Positions 22,759-32,359 are shown, numbered from the stretch's first letter. The stretch is 64,000 bases of DNA from Paucibacter sp. Y2R2-4 (GCF_025717535.1 NZ_JAJIRO010000001.1:558001-622000); one strand, 5' to 3'. The notes: a model not told the origin generated them from the letters alone. Translations and numbers: made by a program.

Positions 22759-23160
22759 CCGGGCATTGTAGGCATCAGCGTCGTTCCTGCACCCCAGCTT
22801 CAACCCGACCCATTCAAACAACTTCAAAGTCTCCAGCGCCCTCAGCATTTGGGCTCCCCCTCATCTCCAAATGCAAGCCGCGTAAAAATTCCCAAATTCA
22901 AAGTTGGCAACTAAAAAGGCCTCTGGCAAACAAGACCCGAGGGACTCAACAAAACAAAGGACCAAGCCTGCGCCGGCAAAGCCGCTTGCCATCGGACAAC
23001 TACACAAAGGAGACACTCAACACACTTGTCTCCGGCCAACCCCTAACTCGAAGTGACCTCAGGCATGTGCAAACGTCGTTTCGGAGAGTGAGCCTAGGGT
23101 TCGACCGGCCTTGGTCAGGGCTTTGTGCGATAGGATGGAAGCTGTCTTGGACTCCATGCT
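22759..23160. other. 402-base intergenic region upstream of surE and the LuxR-type regulator
   Basis: No convincing gene is seen. It must hold the divergent promoters of surE and of the response regulator at 23161. A small perfect hairpin (GGAGACA / TGTCTCC, 23009-23033) is the only clear structure. Stretches of mixed, lower-G+C sequence (about 22870-22930) look non-coding. Confidence 0.6.
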
Positions 23161-23904
23161 ATGGCCGTAAAAGTACTGATCATTGAAGACAATCCTGTCG
23201 CCCGAAGTTTCTTGTGCCGTGTCGTGCGAGAGAGCTTCAGTGACCCCATGGAGATCACTGAAGCCGGAGACCTTGAGGGCGCGCGCCGCCATGTAGCCAA
23301 GCTCGCTGAAACCTCTCCCGATGCCGGATTCAAATTGATTCTTGTGGATCTGGAGTTGCCCGACGGCAATGGCATGGAGTTTCTGGCCGAGTTGGCAGGC
23401 ACTCCCGCGCTGAAGATTGTCACCACGCTTTATTCGGACGACGACCATCTCTTCCCGGCCCTGCAATGCGGTGCGGATGGCTACCTGCTGAAAGAGGATC
23501 GGTTTGAAGTCCTGGTCGAGGAGTTGCAACGCATCGTGCGAGGGCAACCCCCGCTCTCGCCCGCCATCGCGCGAAGGCTGCTCTCGCACTTTCGCCCCGC
23601 CTCCAGCGGCGACTCCGGGCCGATGGCCTTGAACTCTGGTTTTGGCGCCCTCTCCTCTAGCGCCACATTCAGCGCCGGGCGCAGCGTCGTGCTGGACCCG
23701 CCCCCCGAATGGGAGCGACTGACGCCTCGCGAGAGCGAAGTACTGACCTATCTCAGCAAAGGCTTCACCATCAAGGAAATCGCCAATCTGATGGGCATCA
23801 AATGGTTCACCGTTAACGACCACATCAAGAGTATCTACAAGAAACTCAATGTCTCGAGTCGGGCCGAAGCCGCAGTGCTAGCCAGCAAACAGGGACTCGT
23901 CTGA
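23161..23904 (+). CDS. LuxR-family response regulator
   Basis: A two-component response regulator of 247 residues. The N-terminal receiver domain has the acidic pocket IIEDN, phospho-acceptor Asp at about 63 (LVDLELPDGNG), the Thr in IVTTLYS and the Lys in YLLKED. The linker is Ser/Pro rich. The C-terminal LuxR helix-turn-helix reads LTPRESEVLTYLSKGF and IKWFTVNDHIKSIYKKL. No histidine kinase is adjacent, so its partner and targets are unknown. It is a single gene with its own terminator. Confidence 0.9.
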   Translation: MAVKVLIIEDNPVARSFLCRVVRESFSDPMEITEAGDLEGARRHVAKLAETSPDAGFKLILVDLELPDGNGMEFLAELAGTPALKIVTTLYSDDDHLFPALQCGADGYLLKEDRFEVLVEELQRIVRGQPPLSPAIARRLLSHFRPASSGDSGPMALNSGFGALSSSATFSAGRSVVLDPPPEWERLTPRESEVLTYLSKGFTIKEIANLMGIKWFTVNDHIKSIYKKLNVSSRAEAAVLASKQGLV

Positions 23905-23941
23905 CGACCCCCCTCTTCAAAAGAGAAGCAGGACCCAATAC

Positions 23942-23971
23942 AAAAGCCCACCGATGGTGGGCTTTTTTGTT
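23942..23971 (+). terminator. Terminator after the LuxR-type regulator
   Basis: An 11-bp perfect stem (AAAAGCCCACC / GGTGGGCTTTT) with GAT loop, then a T tract. It is followed by the terminator and gene of tRNA-His on the other strand. Confidence 0.9.
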
Positions 23972-24045
23972 TTCCGCGGAACGATCTGATTGCCTGGGCA
24001 GACTGCCATAGCGGCATCACTCGCCTGCGGGAGATTCAGAAATTG

Positions 24046-24075
24046 AAAAAACCCTAGGAGCTTTCGCTTCTAGGG
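24046..24075 (-). terminator. Terminator of tRNA-His
   Basis: On the minus strand CCCTAGAAGC-GAAA-GCTCCTAGGG (one mismatch) is followed by six T. It lies about 10 bases after the tRNA 3' end. Confidence 0.85.
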
Positions 24076-24085
24076 CTTCCAATTT

Positions 24086-24162
24086 TGGGGTGGCTGATGG
24101 GGCTCGAACCCACGACAACAGGAATCACAATCCTGGACTCTACCAACTGAGCTACAACCACC
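24086..24162 (-). tRNA. tRNA-His (anticodon GTG)
   Basis: A 77-base cloverleaf with 5' GGTGGTTGTAGCTCAG, anticodon loop TTGTGAT (GTG), T-loop GGTTCGAGCCC and encoded 3' CCA. The extra 5' G (position -1) typical of tRNA-His is encoded. It has its own promoter and terminator. Confidence 0.95.
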
Positions 24163-24174
24163 GCAGAGCTTAAG

Positions 24175-24204
24175 ATTATAGAACGACTTTTATAGTGCTT
24201 GCAA
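24175..24204 (-). promoter_or_regulatory. Sigma-70 promoter of tRNA-His
   Basis: On the minus strand TTGCAA (24204-24199), an 18-base spacer and a perfect TATAAT (24180-24175) lie 12 bases before the tRNA 5' end. Confidence 0.75.
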
Positions 24205-24221
24205 GTAGTTCGTCAAAATCT

Positions 24222-24272
24222 TTTTGAGGCCGCTCATCTGAAGCACTACTTGACGGAATCACCGCCTCAAAA
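24222..24272 (-). terminator. Possible terminator after ppiD
   Basis: Nine-base arms TTTTGAGGC / GCCTCAAAA enclose a 33-base loop just downstream of the ppiD stop, with T-rich flanks. The long loop makes it a weak candidate. Confidence 0.35.
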
Positions 24273-24312
24273 TTTTCACAATTATAACGCCACTCAAGTC
24301 CCGTTCAGACGA

Positions 24313-26220
24313 TCAAAGTGATGCGCTGGCCGCGCTTGCTGGCGCCTTCACACTCACCTTGAACCGAGCCTTCAAGGCACCGATAAAGGCCTCGGCCTCA
24401 GCACCATTCCAAGCTTGCGCATACTGCTCGGCCGCACGCTTGGCATCCACCACTGCCGGATCACGAGGCAAGACTTTGCTCAAGCGAGCGACGACATAGA
24501 CACCGTCACCCGCATCCAAACCGATCACTGATGGCAACTTGCTTGCGTCAGCCACCAAGATCGCATCGAGCACCTTGCGCGGCAGTTCACGAGCCAAGGC
24601 ACGCGACACTACGGTGGGCGCGGACAAGCCAGCGTCATCGCCGCCCTTCTGCAGCGCAGCCAAACGAGCCTGACCCGCCTTGACGGCTTCTGCAGTGGCC
24701 AATTGACGCAGCAACTGCGCACGCACCTTGTCATGCACTTCGGCCAAAGGCTGCAGGTGCGAAGGCTTGTGTTCCACCACGCGTGCCGCTGTCATCTGGC
24801 TGGGGGCGGTCTCGAGCGCTTCGGTATTGCGTTTGTTACGCAAGGACTCGTTGCCAAACACCGAATCCAGCAATTTGACTGAAGCCAGAGGGCCCGTCAC
24901 CCCAGCTTGAGGAGTGCGTTGCACAGTCGCTGTTTGCACCGTCAATTTCAGCTTGTCCGCAGCGGGCTGCAGACTGTCTGATTGTTCGTAAACCAAGTTG
25001 CTGAATTGCTCGGCCACTTCAGAATAACGGCGCTGGGCCAATTGCTTGCGGACCTCAGCTTCGATCTCAGGACGAACCGCCTCAAAACTCTTCTTGTCGC
25101 CGCCTCGAACACCGGTCAGCTGAATCAGGTGATAGCCGTACTCCGACTCGACGACATTGCTGATCTCACCTTGCTTGAGCGCAAAGGCCGCATCTTCAAA
25201 AACCTTGGTCATTGCGCCACGGCCGAAGAAATCCAGGTCGCCACCATTGGCCGCCGAGCCTTCGTCTTGGGAGTTTTTGCGCGCCAACTCCGCGAAAGCC
25301 GCGGGCGTCTTGCGGGCCTGAACCAAAAGCTCTTCAGCTTGAGCTTTGGCCTTGCTACGCGCTTCTGCTGACGCTGACTTCTCAGCCTTGATCAAAATAT
25401 GGCTGGCACGGCGCTCTTCGGCCACCGAGTAGCGCGACGCGTTCTCAGCGTAGTACTTGCGCAAATCATCTTCAGTGAAGCTAACGCCCGACTTCAAGGC
25501 CTCGAGATCCAAAACCACATACTGGATTTGAGCCGCCTCAGGCTTTTGGAATTGCGCTGCATTGGCGCTGTCTTTGTAAAAAGCTTCGATCTGCGCCTCT
25601 GTGGGCTGGATGTTCGCAATGAAATCCTTGGCGTCGAATCGCTGCATCTGCACTTCGCGTTGCTGCAGCAAGGCATCAAACGCCACGGCCGAATTGGCCG
25701 ACGATGCGATGGCCGATCCACCAACACCGGCAGTCACTTGACGCAGGGTCAGGTCTTGCCGAAGACGCTCAAGAAACATCTGCGAACTCATGCCCTGTGC
25801 AGCGATCAAACCCTTGTTGAGGGTACCGTCTGGGTTGCGCAAAAAAGCAAACTGCGGGTCATTACGGAAGATGACATTCAGTCGCTCATCGCTGACCATC
25901 AAATGCTGCTCGGCAGCCGCGGCTTGCATCACGCGCTCACGCACCAAACCATCCAAGGCCTCGCGGCGCACTTCTGGCGAATCAAAGAGCTTGGCGTCGA
26001 GATTAGGCATTTGCTGACGCATGCGGTCCACCTGCTGACGATGCGCCGCATCCCACTCCACTTGAGTGATCTTGCGACCATTCACGCTGGCCACGCCTGC
26101 ATTGGATGAATCCATAAAGCTGGTGTAGCCCTGCATCCCGACCAAAGCAAAGGACGGGAGAATCAGAATCAGCAGGATGAGCTGAAACAGTCGGTTGTGC
26201 TTGCGAACGAATTCAAACAT
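24313..26220 (-). CDS. ppiD: Membrane-anchored periplasmic folding factor PpiD
   Basis: A 635-residue inner-membrane protein with a short cytoplasmic start, one membrane segment at about 13-33 (FQLILLILILPSFALVG), a SurA-like N-terminal chaperone region and a parvulin domain at about 265-365 (RASHILIKAEKSASAEARS to GYHLIQLTGVRGG). PpiD assists proteins leaving the SecYEG channel; its prolyl isomerase activity is weak in E. coli. It lies downstream of hupB and tRNA-Val, matching the hupB-ppiD order. Confidence 0.92.
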   Translation of the reverse strand: MFEFVRKHNRLFQLILLILILPSFALVGMQGYTSFMDSSNAGVASVNGRKITQVEWDAAHRQQVDRMRQQMPNLDAKLFDSPEVRREALDGLVRERVMQAAAAEQHLMVSDERLNVIFRNDPQFAFLRNPDGTLNKGLIAAQGMSSQMFLERLRQDLTLRQVTAGVGGSAIASSANSAVAFDALLQQREVQMQRFDAKDFIANIQPTEAQIEAFYKDSANAAQFQKPEAAQIQYVVLDLEALKSGVSFTEDDLRKYYAENASRYSVAEERRASHILIKAEKSASAEARSKAKAQAEELLVQARKTPAAFAELARKNSQDEGSAANGGDLDFFGRGAMTKVFEDAAFALKQGEISNVVESEYGYHLIQLTGVRGGDKKSFEAVRPEIEAEVRKQLAQRRYSEVAEQFSNLVYEQSDSLQPAADKLKLTVQTATVQRTPQAGVTGPLASVKLLDSVFGNESLRNKRNTEALETAPSQMTAARVVEHKPSHLQPLAEVHDKVRAQLLRQLATAEAVKAGQARLAALQKGGDDAGLSAPTVVSRALARELPRKVLDAILVADASKLPSVIGLDAGDGVYVVARLSKVLPRDPAVVDAKRAAEQYAQAWNGAEAEAFIGALKARFKVSVKAPASAASASL

Positions 26221-26250
26221 CTTCTAAAACCTCAGACGGGCAGACACGAC

Positions 26251-26274
26251 AAAGGCGAACCGGGGTTCGCCTTT
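26251..26274 (-). terminator. Hairpin after tRNA-Val(TAC)
   Basis: A perfect 10-bp stem AAAGGCGAAC / GTTCGCCTTT with CGGG loop lies between the tRNA and ppiD. The T tract is short (three T), so some read-through into ppiD is likely. Confidence 0.7.
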
Positions 26275-26337
26275 GAGTGGGGTGGCACTGTGGCCATGGC
26301 CCACATCCAACTCATCGCTGGACTTGGGCAAAAAATC

Positions 26338-26413
26338 TGGTGGGTGCTGACGGGCTCGAACCGCCGACCTGCGCCGTGTAAAGGCGACGCTCTACCAACT
26401 GAGCTAAGCACCC
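26338..26413 (-). tRNA. tRNA-Val (anticodon TAC)
   Basis: A 76-base cloverleaf with 5' GGGTGCTTAGCTCAG, anticodon loop TTTACAC (TAC), T-loop GGTTCGAGCCC and encoded 3' CCA. It starts 33 bases after the hupB stop and may be cotranscribed with it. Confidence 0.95.
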
Positions 26414-26446
26414 GGATTAACCGGTATTTCGGTGACAGCGCGTAGT

Positions 26447-26719
26447 TTAATTCACCGCGTCCTTCAACGCTTTGCCGGGACGGAACTTGGGCACCTTGGC
26501 TGCCTTGATTTTGATGGCATCGCCGGTGCGTGGGTTACGACCCGAGCGAGCTGCACGCTTGGTCACACTGAAGGTGCCGAAGCCTACCAGAGAAACCGAA
26601 CCATTCTTTTTGAGCGTGGTCTTCACGCCACCGATCAAGGCCTCCAGCGCACGAGTTGCTGCCGCCTTGGAAATGTCAGCCTGCGTTGCGATGTGCTCGA
26701 TCAGTTCGGACTTGTTCAC
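26447..26719 (-). CDS. hupB: DNA-binding protein HU
   Basis: A small nucleoid protein of 90 residues that bends DNA as a dimer. The family core [24 protein letters not shown] and the DNA-binding arm [17 protein letters not shown] are present. The start is GTG at 26719, with an AGAGG upstream; the frame continues upstream without family resemblance. The gene sits upstream of tRNA-Val and ppiD. IHF subunits are similar, but the arm and context favour HU. Confidence 0.93.
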   Translation of the reverse strand: MNKSELIEHIATQADISKAAATRALEALIGGVKTTLKKNGSVSLVGFGTFSVTKRAARSGRNPRTGDAIKIKAAKVPKFRPGKALKDAVN

Positions 26720-26972
26720 TTCGATACCTCTCAAAAAGACTTGCCGGCAAGCACCGGAGATAGCCATTGAATTTGGGCCACATCGCCAATCAAAAAAGCG
26801 CCAGGACCGACCTGAAACTTGGACTCGATACGCGAGGGGAAGCGCATTCTAAGCGCATTCAATTGCCCCAAAGTGCAGGTGAAAGCCCGATATTGTTTCG
26901 AAATCATTCGCACTTTTGGGCGCCTGCCAAACAGCGTCGCTGACCCCAAAAAGCCAGTTGCCGCGAAGCCTT

Positions 26973-27539
26973 TCATCGCGCCTTGGCGCGGATCTCTGGC
27001 AAGGCCTTCTGCAGGTAGTACACCATGGACCAAATCGTCAACACGACGGCGGCGAACAAAAGCCAGGTGCCCCAGAGCCGGGTAGGAATCAAGCCAAACA
27101 AGACACCATCGAACAGCAAGAAGGGGATGGCGATCATCTGCGCTGTGGTCTTTAATTTACCCACCATGTGCACGGCGACGCTGCCGGAGGCACCAATCTG
27201 AGCCATCCATTCCCGCAAGGCCGAGATGGCAATTTCGCGCCCCACGATCACCAGGGCGACCAGGGCGTTGACGCGCCCCAACTCGAGAAGTACCAGCAGC
27301 GCTGCACAGACCAAGATCTTGTCCGCTACCGGATCAAGAAAAGCCCCAAAGGCTGAAGTCTGGTTGAGTTTGCGGGCCAGGTAGCCGTCAAGCCAATCCG
27401 TCAGCGCAATCACGACAAACAGGCTTGTGGCGAATAGGTTTTGTGTCTGCTTGTCCAGGTCCAGGTAAAACACCCCAACAATCAATGGGATGGCCACGAT
27501 GCGTGCCCAGGTGAACAGTGTTGGCAGATTGAAAAACAT
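26973..27539 (-). CDS. pgsA: CDP-diacylglycerol-glycerol-3-phosphate phosphatidyltransferase PgsA
   Basis: Makes phosphatidylglycerol phosphate, the first step to phosphatidylglycerol. The 188-residue membrane protein has the CDP-alcohol phosphotransferase motif DWLDGYLARKL...GAFLDPVADK, with all Asp and Gly present. I chose the ATG at 27539 (MFFNLPTLFTW), which matches the family start; an ATG nine bases earlier (27548) is possible, and neither has a clear ribosome-binding site. It follows uvrC by one lipoprotein gene. Confidence 0.93.
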   Translation of the reverse strand: MFFNLPTLFTWARIVAIPLIVGVFYLDLDKQTQNLFATSLFVVIALTDWLDGYLARKLNQTSAFGAFLDPVADKILVCAALLVLLELGRVNALVALVIVGREIAISALREWMAQIGASGSVAVHMVGKLKTTAQMIAIPFLLFDGVLFGLIPTRLWGTWLLFAAVVLTIWSMVYYLQKALPEIRAKAR

Positions 27540-27730
27540 AGAAGGCATTGTGCCCAACAATAGGGCGCCTCCCGCTCATAGCGCCAAACAATGTCGCATT
27601 AATGTCGCAGCAAGCTTGAGCTGTGCCAGTGGTGGCGTAAATGCTGCGTCCCTTCCACAGTTCATCCCCAGTTCAGATAGGCGCCGCAGCGGTCGGAGCG
27701 GTGATTCCGAATCCAGCCCCAGACACGAGC

Positions 27731-28309
27731 TCAATCCAAGGTACGCGGCTTGAAGCGCCTTTGGTCATTGAACAAAAAGGTCTCGCTGAACTTCCAGGGT
27801 TCAGGCAGACGAGACACATTGCCAAAGGGCGCTGCGCGATGCACCGCATCGATGGCCATTTGCAAGGTTTCGGGCGCCTGGCCAGGTCGGCGCAAGACAT
27901 GAATGTGCTTGATGCTGCCGTCGTGCCGCAGTTCCACCTCCAGCACCGGAATGGCCAGCAAGATCGGTGGAACCTCGCCCAAATAGGTCATATCGGGGTT
28001 GGCCTCGATCAAGCGTTGTGCCGCCTGGACTCGAAGCTCCGCGTGCGTGCGCGGCTGCTTGGGCGGCGCCAGTCCGGTCACCTTGGGTGCCTGCGGTACG
28101 GACGGAGCCGCGGGACTACTGCGATCCGCCGGCACCGGCTCAGGCCTGACTTGGGTCGGTTGAGCGGGTGCCGCCCCGGGTTTAGGCAAGCTGGGCGAAT
28201 TGGAGCAGCCTCCCAAGAGCGCAGCCAATCCCACACCCATGAACAGGGCCACACGAGGCAAGCAAGACCTGACCCCAGCATCAGACACCGCCGATTCAAT
28301 GCAAGACAC
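27731..28309 (-). CDS. Lipoprotein with TonB-C-like domain
   Basis: A 192-residue putative lipoprotein of unknown function. A long N-terminal region ends in [12 protein letters not shown] (lipobox Cys at about 35), followed by a Pro-rich linker. A C-terminal domain with [19 protein letters not shown] and [12 protein letters not shown] resembles the TonB C-terminal fold. The GTG at 28309 is chosen because GGAG lies seven bases upstream; this makes the start overlap the end of uvrC by 14 bases. It is probably cotranscribed with uvrC. Alternative starts closer to the lipobox are possible. Confidence 0.72.
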   Translation of the reverse strand: MSCIESAVSDAGVRSCLPRVALFMGVGLAALLGGCSNSPSLPKPGAAPAQPTQVRPEPVPADRSSPAAPSVPQAPKVTGLAPPKQPRTHAELRVQAAQRLIEANPDMTYLGEVPPILLAIPVLEVELRHDGSIKHIHVLRRPGQAPETLQMAIDAVHRAAPFGNVSRLPEPWKFSETFLFNDQRRFKPRTLD

Positions 28310-30395
28310 GATAGATCTCCTCTGCCAATTCCTTTGAGATGCCTTTGACACTTGCAATTTCCTCCACACTCGCCTGCTCTACCCCTCGCACACCGCCGAA
28401 GCGCTGCAGCAACTGCGCCCGTTTTTTCGGGCCGATGCCGTCCACATCCTCAAGCCGCGAACCGCCGGTCCGCACCGCCGCCCGCTTAGCTCGCATGCCG
28501 GTGATGGCGAATCGGTGTGCCTCATCGCGAATCTGTGCCACCAGCATCAACGCAGCGGAGTCACGCCCCAGATACACCTTGGGCCGGCCATCGGCAAACA
28601 CCAGTTCTTCGAGGCCGACTTTGCGCCCTTCGCCCTTCTCTACACCCACAATCAAGCCCAGATCCAGGCCCAACTCTTCAAAAACCTCACGGGCCATCGA
28701 CACCTGCCCACGACCACCGTCAACCAGCACCAAATCAGGCAAGCGCCCGGTTCCGAGTTGCGCCGCCTCGGCCATCTTGCTGTAGCGCCGTGTCAGCACC
28801 TGGCGCATCGCCGCATAGTCATCGCCACCGGTAATGCCTTCGATGTTGTAGCGCCGGTACTGGCTGCTCTGCATTTGATGCGACTCGAAGACCACGCAAG
28901 ACGCCATGGTCGCCTCACCCGCGGTGTGGCTGATATCGAAGCACTCGATGCGGAAGGCATCCAAATCCGGCACCGACAAATCCAGAGCCTCGAGCAAGGC
29001 CCGCGTGCGCGCCTGCTGCGAGCCCTCTTCGGACAGGAGTCGAGCCAGGGCCAATTCCCCACCCTTGATGCACATCTCTTGCCAGATGCGCCGCTGCCCG
29101 CGCGGCTGCGCTTGAGTCGTCACCTTGTAGCCAGCTTGCTCAGTCAAAGCCTGGCACAAGGACTCATCCACCGCCTCGCTCAGCACAATCAATGACGGCA
29201 CTTGTGCGTCCAGATAATGCTGCGCAATGAAGGCCTCCAGGACCTGCCGCTCCGGCGAGATCAGCTGCGCTTGCAGCTCATCGTCGTCCGCATCCGTCGA
29301 GGAATCTGACAAAGCCAGCGCTGTTGCTTCCTCAACATGCTTGGGGAAGAAGGCCCGGTCCCCCAAGTGACGACCGCCCCGGACCATGGCCAGGTTCACA
29401 CAAGCCCGGCCGCCTTGGACCTTGGCCGCAATGATGTCGACATCGCGGTCACGGCCGGTGGCGCTGTTTTCATCCATGGACTGCTGCTGCAGTACGCGCG
29501 CCAAGGCGCTGATCTGATTGCGCACCTCGGCGGCCAACTCGAACTGCAGCTTGTCGGCATAGGCCATCATCTGCGCCTGCAAGCCCTCCATCACCGCCTC
29601 GGTCTCGCCAAGCAAAAAGCGCTCTGCATTGCTGACATTGCGGGCGTAGTCTTCGCCCTGCCCTTCAGGGACACAAGGCCCTGAGCAACGCCGAATTTGG
29701 TACAGCAAGCAAGGCCGGCTGCGGTTGTTAAAGACCGTGTCTTCACAGGTGCGCAGCTTGAAGACTTTCTGGATCAGCTGAATCGACTCCTTCACCGCCC
29801 AGGCGCTCGGGAAGGGGCCGAAGAAGCGATGTCGTCTATCTACCGCGCCGCGGTAGTAGCTGATGCGCGGAAATTCATGTCCGCTGAGCTTCAGATAGGG
29901 ATAGCTTTTGTCGTCGCGAAACAAGATATTGAACTTCGGGTTCAGCGTCTTGATCAGGTTGTTTTCAAGCAGCAAGGCCTCGGACTCGGTGCGCACCACC
30001 GTCGTTTCCAGGCGCGCAATGCGGGCCACCATCATGCCGATGCGAGTGCCGCCGTGGTCTTTCTGAAAGTAGCTGGACACCCGCTTCTTCAGATGTTTGG
30101 CTTTGCCCACATACAAAACCTGGTTCTGCGCATCAAAGTAGCGATAGACGCCCGGCAGGCCCGGCAAGGCTGCCACTTCTTGCAACAAGCGCTCACGACC
30201 GGCACTCGCAGCCTGCTCCACTTCGACCACGCGCGCAGCCTCAGCAGCTTCGATGGCTTGGCGATCGCTGGCCCACTCGGCTTGCTTTTGAGCGCCGAGT
30301 TCTGCTGCGCCGCGCTCTGCGTCCACGGCATCCGCCAGGTTCGCCTCACCGTCTTTCGGCGCTTTCAAAGATTTGCTGGAATCAGACTCTTGCAT
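28296..30395 (-). CDS. uvrC: Excinuclease ABC subunit UvrC
   Basis: Makes both incisions in nucleotide excision repair. The 699-residue protein has the GIY-YIG nuclease ([21 protein letters not shown]), a UvrB-binding UVR motif, the RNase-H-like second nuclease ([28 protein letters not shown]) and C-terminal HhH motifs ([17 protein letters not shown]). About 65 residues before the first nuclease, rich in Ala and Glu, are absent from E. coli UvrC (about 610 residues in all). I chose the ATG at 30395; an upstream frame to 30449 is open but unlikely. Confidence 0.94.
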   Translation of the reverse strand: MQESDSSKSLKAPKDGEANLADAVDAERGAAELGAQKQAEWASDRQAIEAAEAARVVEVEQAASAGRERLLQEVAALPGLPGVYRYFDAQNQVLYVGKAKHLKKRVSSYFQKDHGGTRIGMMVARIARLETTVVRTESEALLLENNLIKTLNPKFNILFRDDKSYPYLKLSGHEFPRISYYRGAVDRRHRFFGPFPSAWAVKESIQLIQKVFKLRTCEDTVFNNRSRPCLLYQIRRCSGPCVPEGQGEDYARNVSNAERFLLGETEAVMEGLQAQMMAYADKLQFELAAEVRNQISALARVLQQQSMDENSATGRDRDVDIIAAKVQGGRACVNLAMVRGGRHLGDRAFFPKHVEEATALALSDSSTDADDDELQAQLISPERQVLEAFIAQHYLDAQVPSLIVLSEAVDESLCQALTEQAGYKVTTQAQPRGQRRIWQEMCIKGGELALARLLSEEGSQQARTRALLEALDLSVPDLDAFRIECFDISHTAGEATMASCVVFESHQMQSSQYRRYNIEGITGGDDYAAMRQVLTRRYSKMAEAAQLGTGRLPDLVLVDGGRGQVSMAREVFEELGLDLGLIVGVEKGEGRKVGLEELVFADGRPKVYLGRDSAALMLVAQIRDEAHRFAITGMRAKRAAVRTGGSRLEDVDGIGPKKRAQLLQRFGGVRGVEQASVEEIASVKGISKELAEEIYRVLH

Positions 30396-30459
30396 GGTGC
30401 GCGATTGTGCCGCGAGGCGGCATCGATAATTCCGGCATGCGTGCATCACAAGGAAACTC

Positions 30460-31551
30460 GTGGGATTGAGGTGGGATCTGTTTTGTCAGGTGATTGACAA
30501 CTTCGGCGACGTCGGCGTCGGTTGGCGGCTGGCACGCGATTTGGCCGCGCGCGGCGAAACCGTCCGCTTTTGGATCGACGACCCCAGCGCGCTGCAGTGG
30601 ATGGCCCCTGGTGCGCCGCCCGCAGGACTGGCGATTCGCCGCTGGTCTGATAGCCTCGACGAGCCCGAGGTTGGCGATGTCGTGATCGAGACCTTCGGCT
30701 GCGAACTGCCTCAAGCCTTTGTCGCGCGCATGGCGGGCCGCCGACCGCAGCCGCCCCTCTGGCTGAATCTGGAATACCTCAGCGCCGAGCCTTATGTCGA
30801 ACGCAGCCACGGCCTGAACTCACCGCAATTCAGTGGTGCGGGCCAAGGTTTGAACAAGCAGTTCTTTTACCCAGGCTTCACGGCGCGCACGGGCGGACTG
30901 CTGCGCGAACCTCAAATGCTTGCAGAACAAGCCAGCTTTGACGCGGAGGCCTGGCTGGCGAAACTGGGCCTGCAGCGCCGCGCGGGCGAGCGAGTCGTTA
31001 GCCTTTTCGCCTACCCCAACCCCAGGCTGAATGAACTACTGCAAGCGCTGGGCGAACAGGCCACCTTGCTTTTGGTCTGCCCAGGCGCCGCGCAGCAGCA
31101 GGTGCCAGCGCTGCTGAAGGCTTCACCGCGACCCAACTTACGCTGGCACGCCCTACCCTACCTCAGTCAACCCGAGTTCGATCGACTGCTCTGGGCTTGC
31201 GACTTGAATTTTGTACGCGGCGAAGACTCTTTCGTGCGCGCCCAATGGGCCGGCAAGCCCTTTGTCTGGCAGATATATCCGCAGGCCGATGGCGCCCATG
31301 GGCCTAAATTGGAAGCTTTTATGGACTTGTGGCTGAGCCAAGCCAAGCCCGAACCAGCAGGCCAATGGCGGACACTTTGGCGCGCTTGGAATGGTCTGCA
31401 AGACGCGCGACAAGACGCGCAACAAGACGCACGATTGAGCTTGCCAGACCTCCACCAAGCCCAGACCCATGCCCTCGCCTGGCGTGAGCATTTGGTATCA
31501 GTGGAGGATTTGAGCAGCCAACTGCTCAAGCTGAGCCGCAAAACAAGCTAA
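30460..31551 (+). CDS. earP: EF-P arginine rhamnosyltransferase EarP
   Basis: A GT-B glycosyltransferase that transfers rhamnose from dTDP-rhamnose to Arg32 of EF-P. The 363-residue protein starts with GTG at 30460 (AAGGAA at 30450-30455) and shows the family sequences [36 protein letters not shown] and, in the C-terminal half, [20 protein letters not shown] (Asp/Glu/Arg nucleotide-binding loop). The sequence near residues 314-325 is a three-fold QDAR-like tandem repeat. The target gene efp follows. Confidence 0.93.
   Translation: MGLRWDLFCQVIDNFGDVGVGWRLARDLAARGETVRFWIDDPSALQWMAPGAPPAGLAIRRWSDSLDEPEVGDVVIETFGCELPQAFVARMAGRRPQPPLWLNLEYLSAEPYVERSHGLNSPQFSGAGQGLNKQFFYPGFTARTGGLLREPQMLAEQASFDAEAWLAKLGLQRRAGERVVSLFAYPNPRLNELLQALGEQATLLLVCPGAAQQQVPALLKASPRPNLRWHALPYLSQPEFDRLLWACDLNFVRGEDSFVRAQWAGKPFVWQIYPQADGAHGPKLEAFMDLWLSQAKPEPAGQWRTLWRAWNGLQDARQDAQQDARLSLPDLHQAQTHALAWREHLVSVEDLSSQLLKLSRKTS
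31399..31434 (+). repeat. Three tandem 12-bp repeats in earP
   Basis: Units CAAGACGCGCGA, CAAGACGCGCAA and CAAGACGCACGA follow one another in frame and code for [12 protein letters not shown]. Unit number changes would keep the frame and alter only a linker. Confidence 0.85.
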
Positions 31552-31733
31552 AATCCAGAGCTTTGCTGCGCCGCGAAAGCTTTCGGCGTGAGCTTGCAAC
31601 GTCATTTGGACAGACCTTGATTCAGGCTCGCTGAGTTTTCGAATTCGCGCCCCCTGGATTCATTTGTCTGCGCCGGCTTGATCGAATTCCAAGCTTTCAA
31701 GCGAAAACATCAGGCGAGCCAGACGATTTGAAA

Positions 31734-31749
31734 ATTCAAAATTTTGAAT
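31734..31749. promoter_or_regulatory. 16-bp palindrome in the efp leader region
   Basis: ATTCAAAATTTTGAAT is a perfect palindrome 40 bases before the efp ATG, in a region of unusually low G+C. It may be a protein-binding site or part of the promoter (TTGAAA lies just left of it). Confidence 0.4.
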
Positions 31750-31789
31750 CGGCCGCCCCAAAGAACCTTTTTTCCAAAACGGAACACTC

Positions 31790-32344
31790 ATGAAGATCGC
31801 TCAAGAAATCCGCGCAGGCAACGTGATCATGCACGGCAAGGACCCGATGGTTGTGCTGAAGACTGAATACAGCCGCGGTGGCCGCAATGCCGCAACCGTG
31901 CGCATGAAGCTCAAGAGCCTGCTGAACAACTCCGGCACCGAAGTCGTGTTCAAGGCCGATGACAAGATGGACCAAATCATCTTGGAAAAGAAGGACTGCA
32001 CCTACACCTACTTCGCTGACCCGATGTATGTGTTCATGGACGCCGAGTACAACCAGTTCGAAGTCGAAGCCGAAAACATGGGCGACGCCGTTTCCTACCT
32101 GGAAGACGCGATGCCTGTGGAAGTGGTGTTCTACGACGGCAAGGCCATCTCGGTCGAACTGCCCACCTCGCTGGTGCGTGAAGTGACCTGGACCGAGCCA
32201 GCCGTCAAGGGCGACACCTCGGGCAAGGTGCTGAAGCCTGCAAAGATCTCCACCGGTTTCGAAATCCCCGTGCCAATCTTCGTGGCACAAGGCGACAAGA
32301 TCGAAATCGACACTCGTACCCACGAGTACCGCAAGCGCGTCTAA
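31790..32344 (+). CDS. efp: Elongation factor P
   Basis: Relieves ribosomes stalled at polyproline stretches. The 184-residue protein has the three-domain OB-fold form. The tip of its first domain reads SRGGRNA, with Arg at position 32, the residue rhamnosylated by EarP, rather than the Lys34 of E. coli EF-P. The signature [15 protein letters not shown] is intact. It lies 238 bases after earP with its own upstream region and is followed by a terminator. Confidence 0.97.
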   Translation: MKIAQEIRAGNVIMHGKDPMVVLKTEYSRGGRNAATVRMKLKSLLNNSGTEVVFKADDKMDQIILEKKDCTYTYFADPMYVFMDAEYNQFEVEAENMGDAVSYLEDAMPVEVVFYDGKAISVELPTSLVREVTWTEPAVKGDTSGKVLKPAKISTGFEIPVPIFVAQGDKIEIDTRTHEYRKRV

Positions 32345-32359
32345 TCGCGGCGGATTCAA

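Noticed and set aside
26720-26972. Inverted CCCCAAAGTGC / GCACTTTTGGG repeat upstream of hupB
   Set aside because: The arms are short and imperfect with a loop of about 35 bases; not enough to call a structured RNA or operator.
31552-31733. CGAAAGCTTTCG palindrome after earP as a terminator
   Set aside because: No T tract on either strand and only a short stem; it may be chance.
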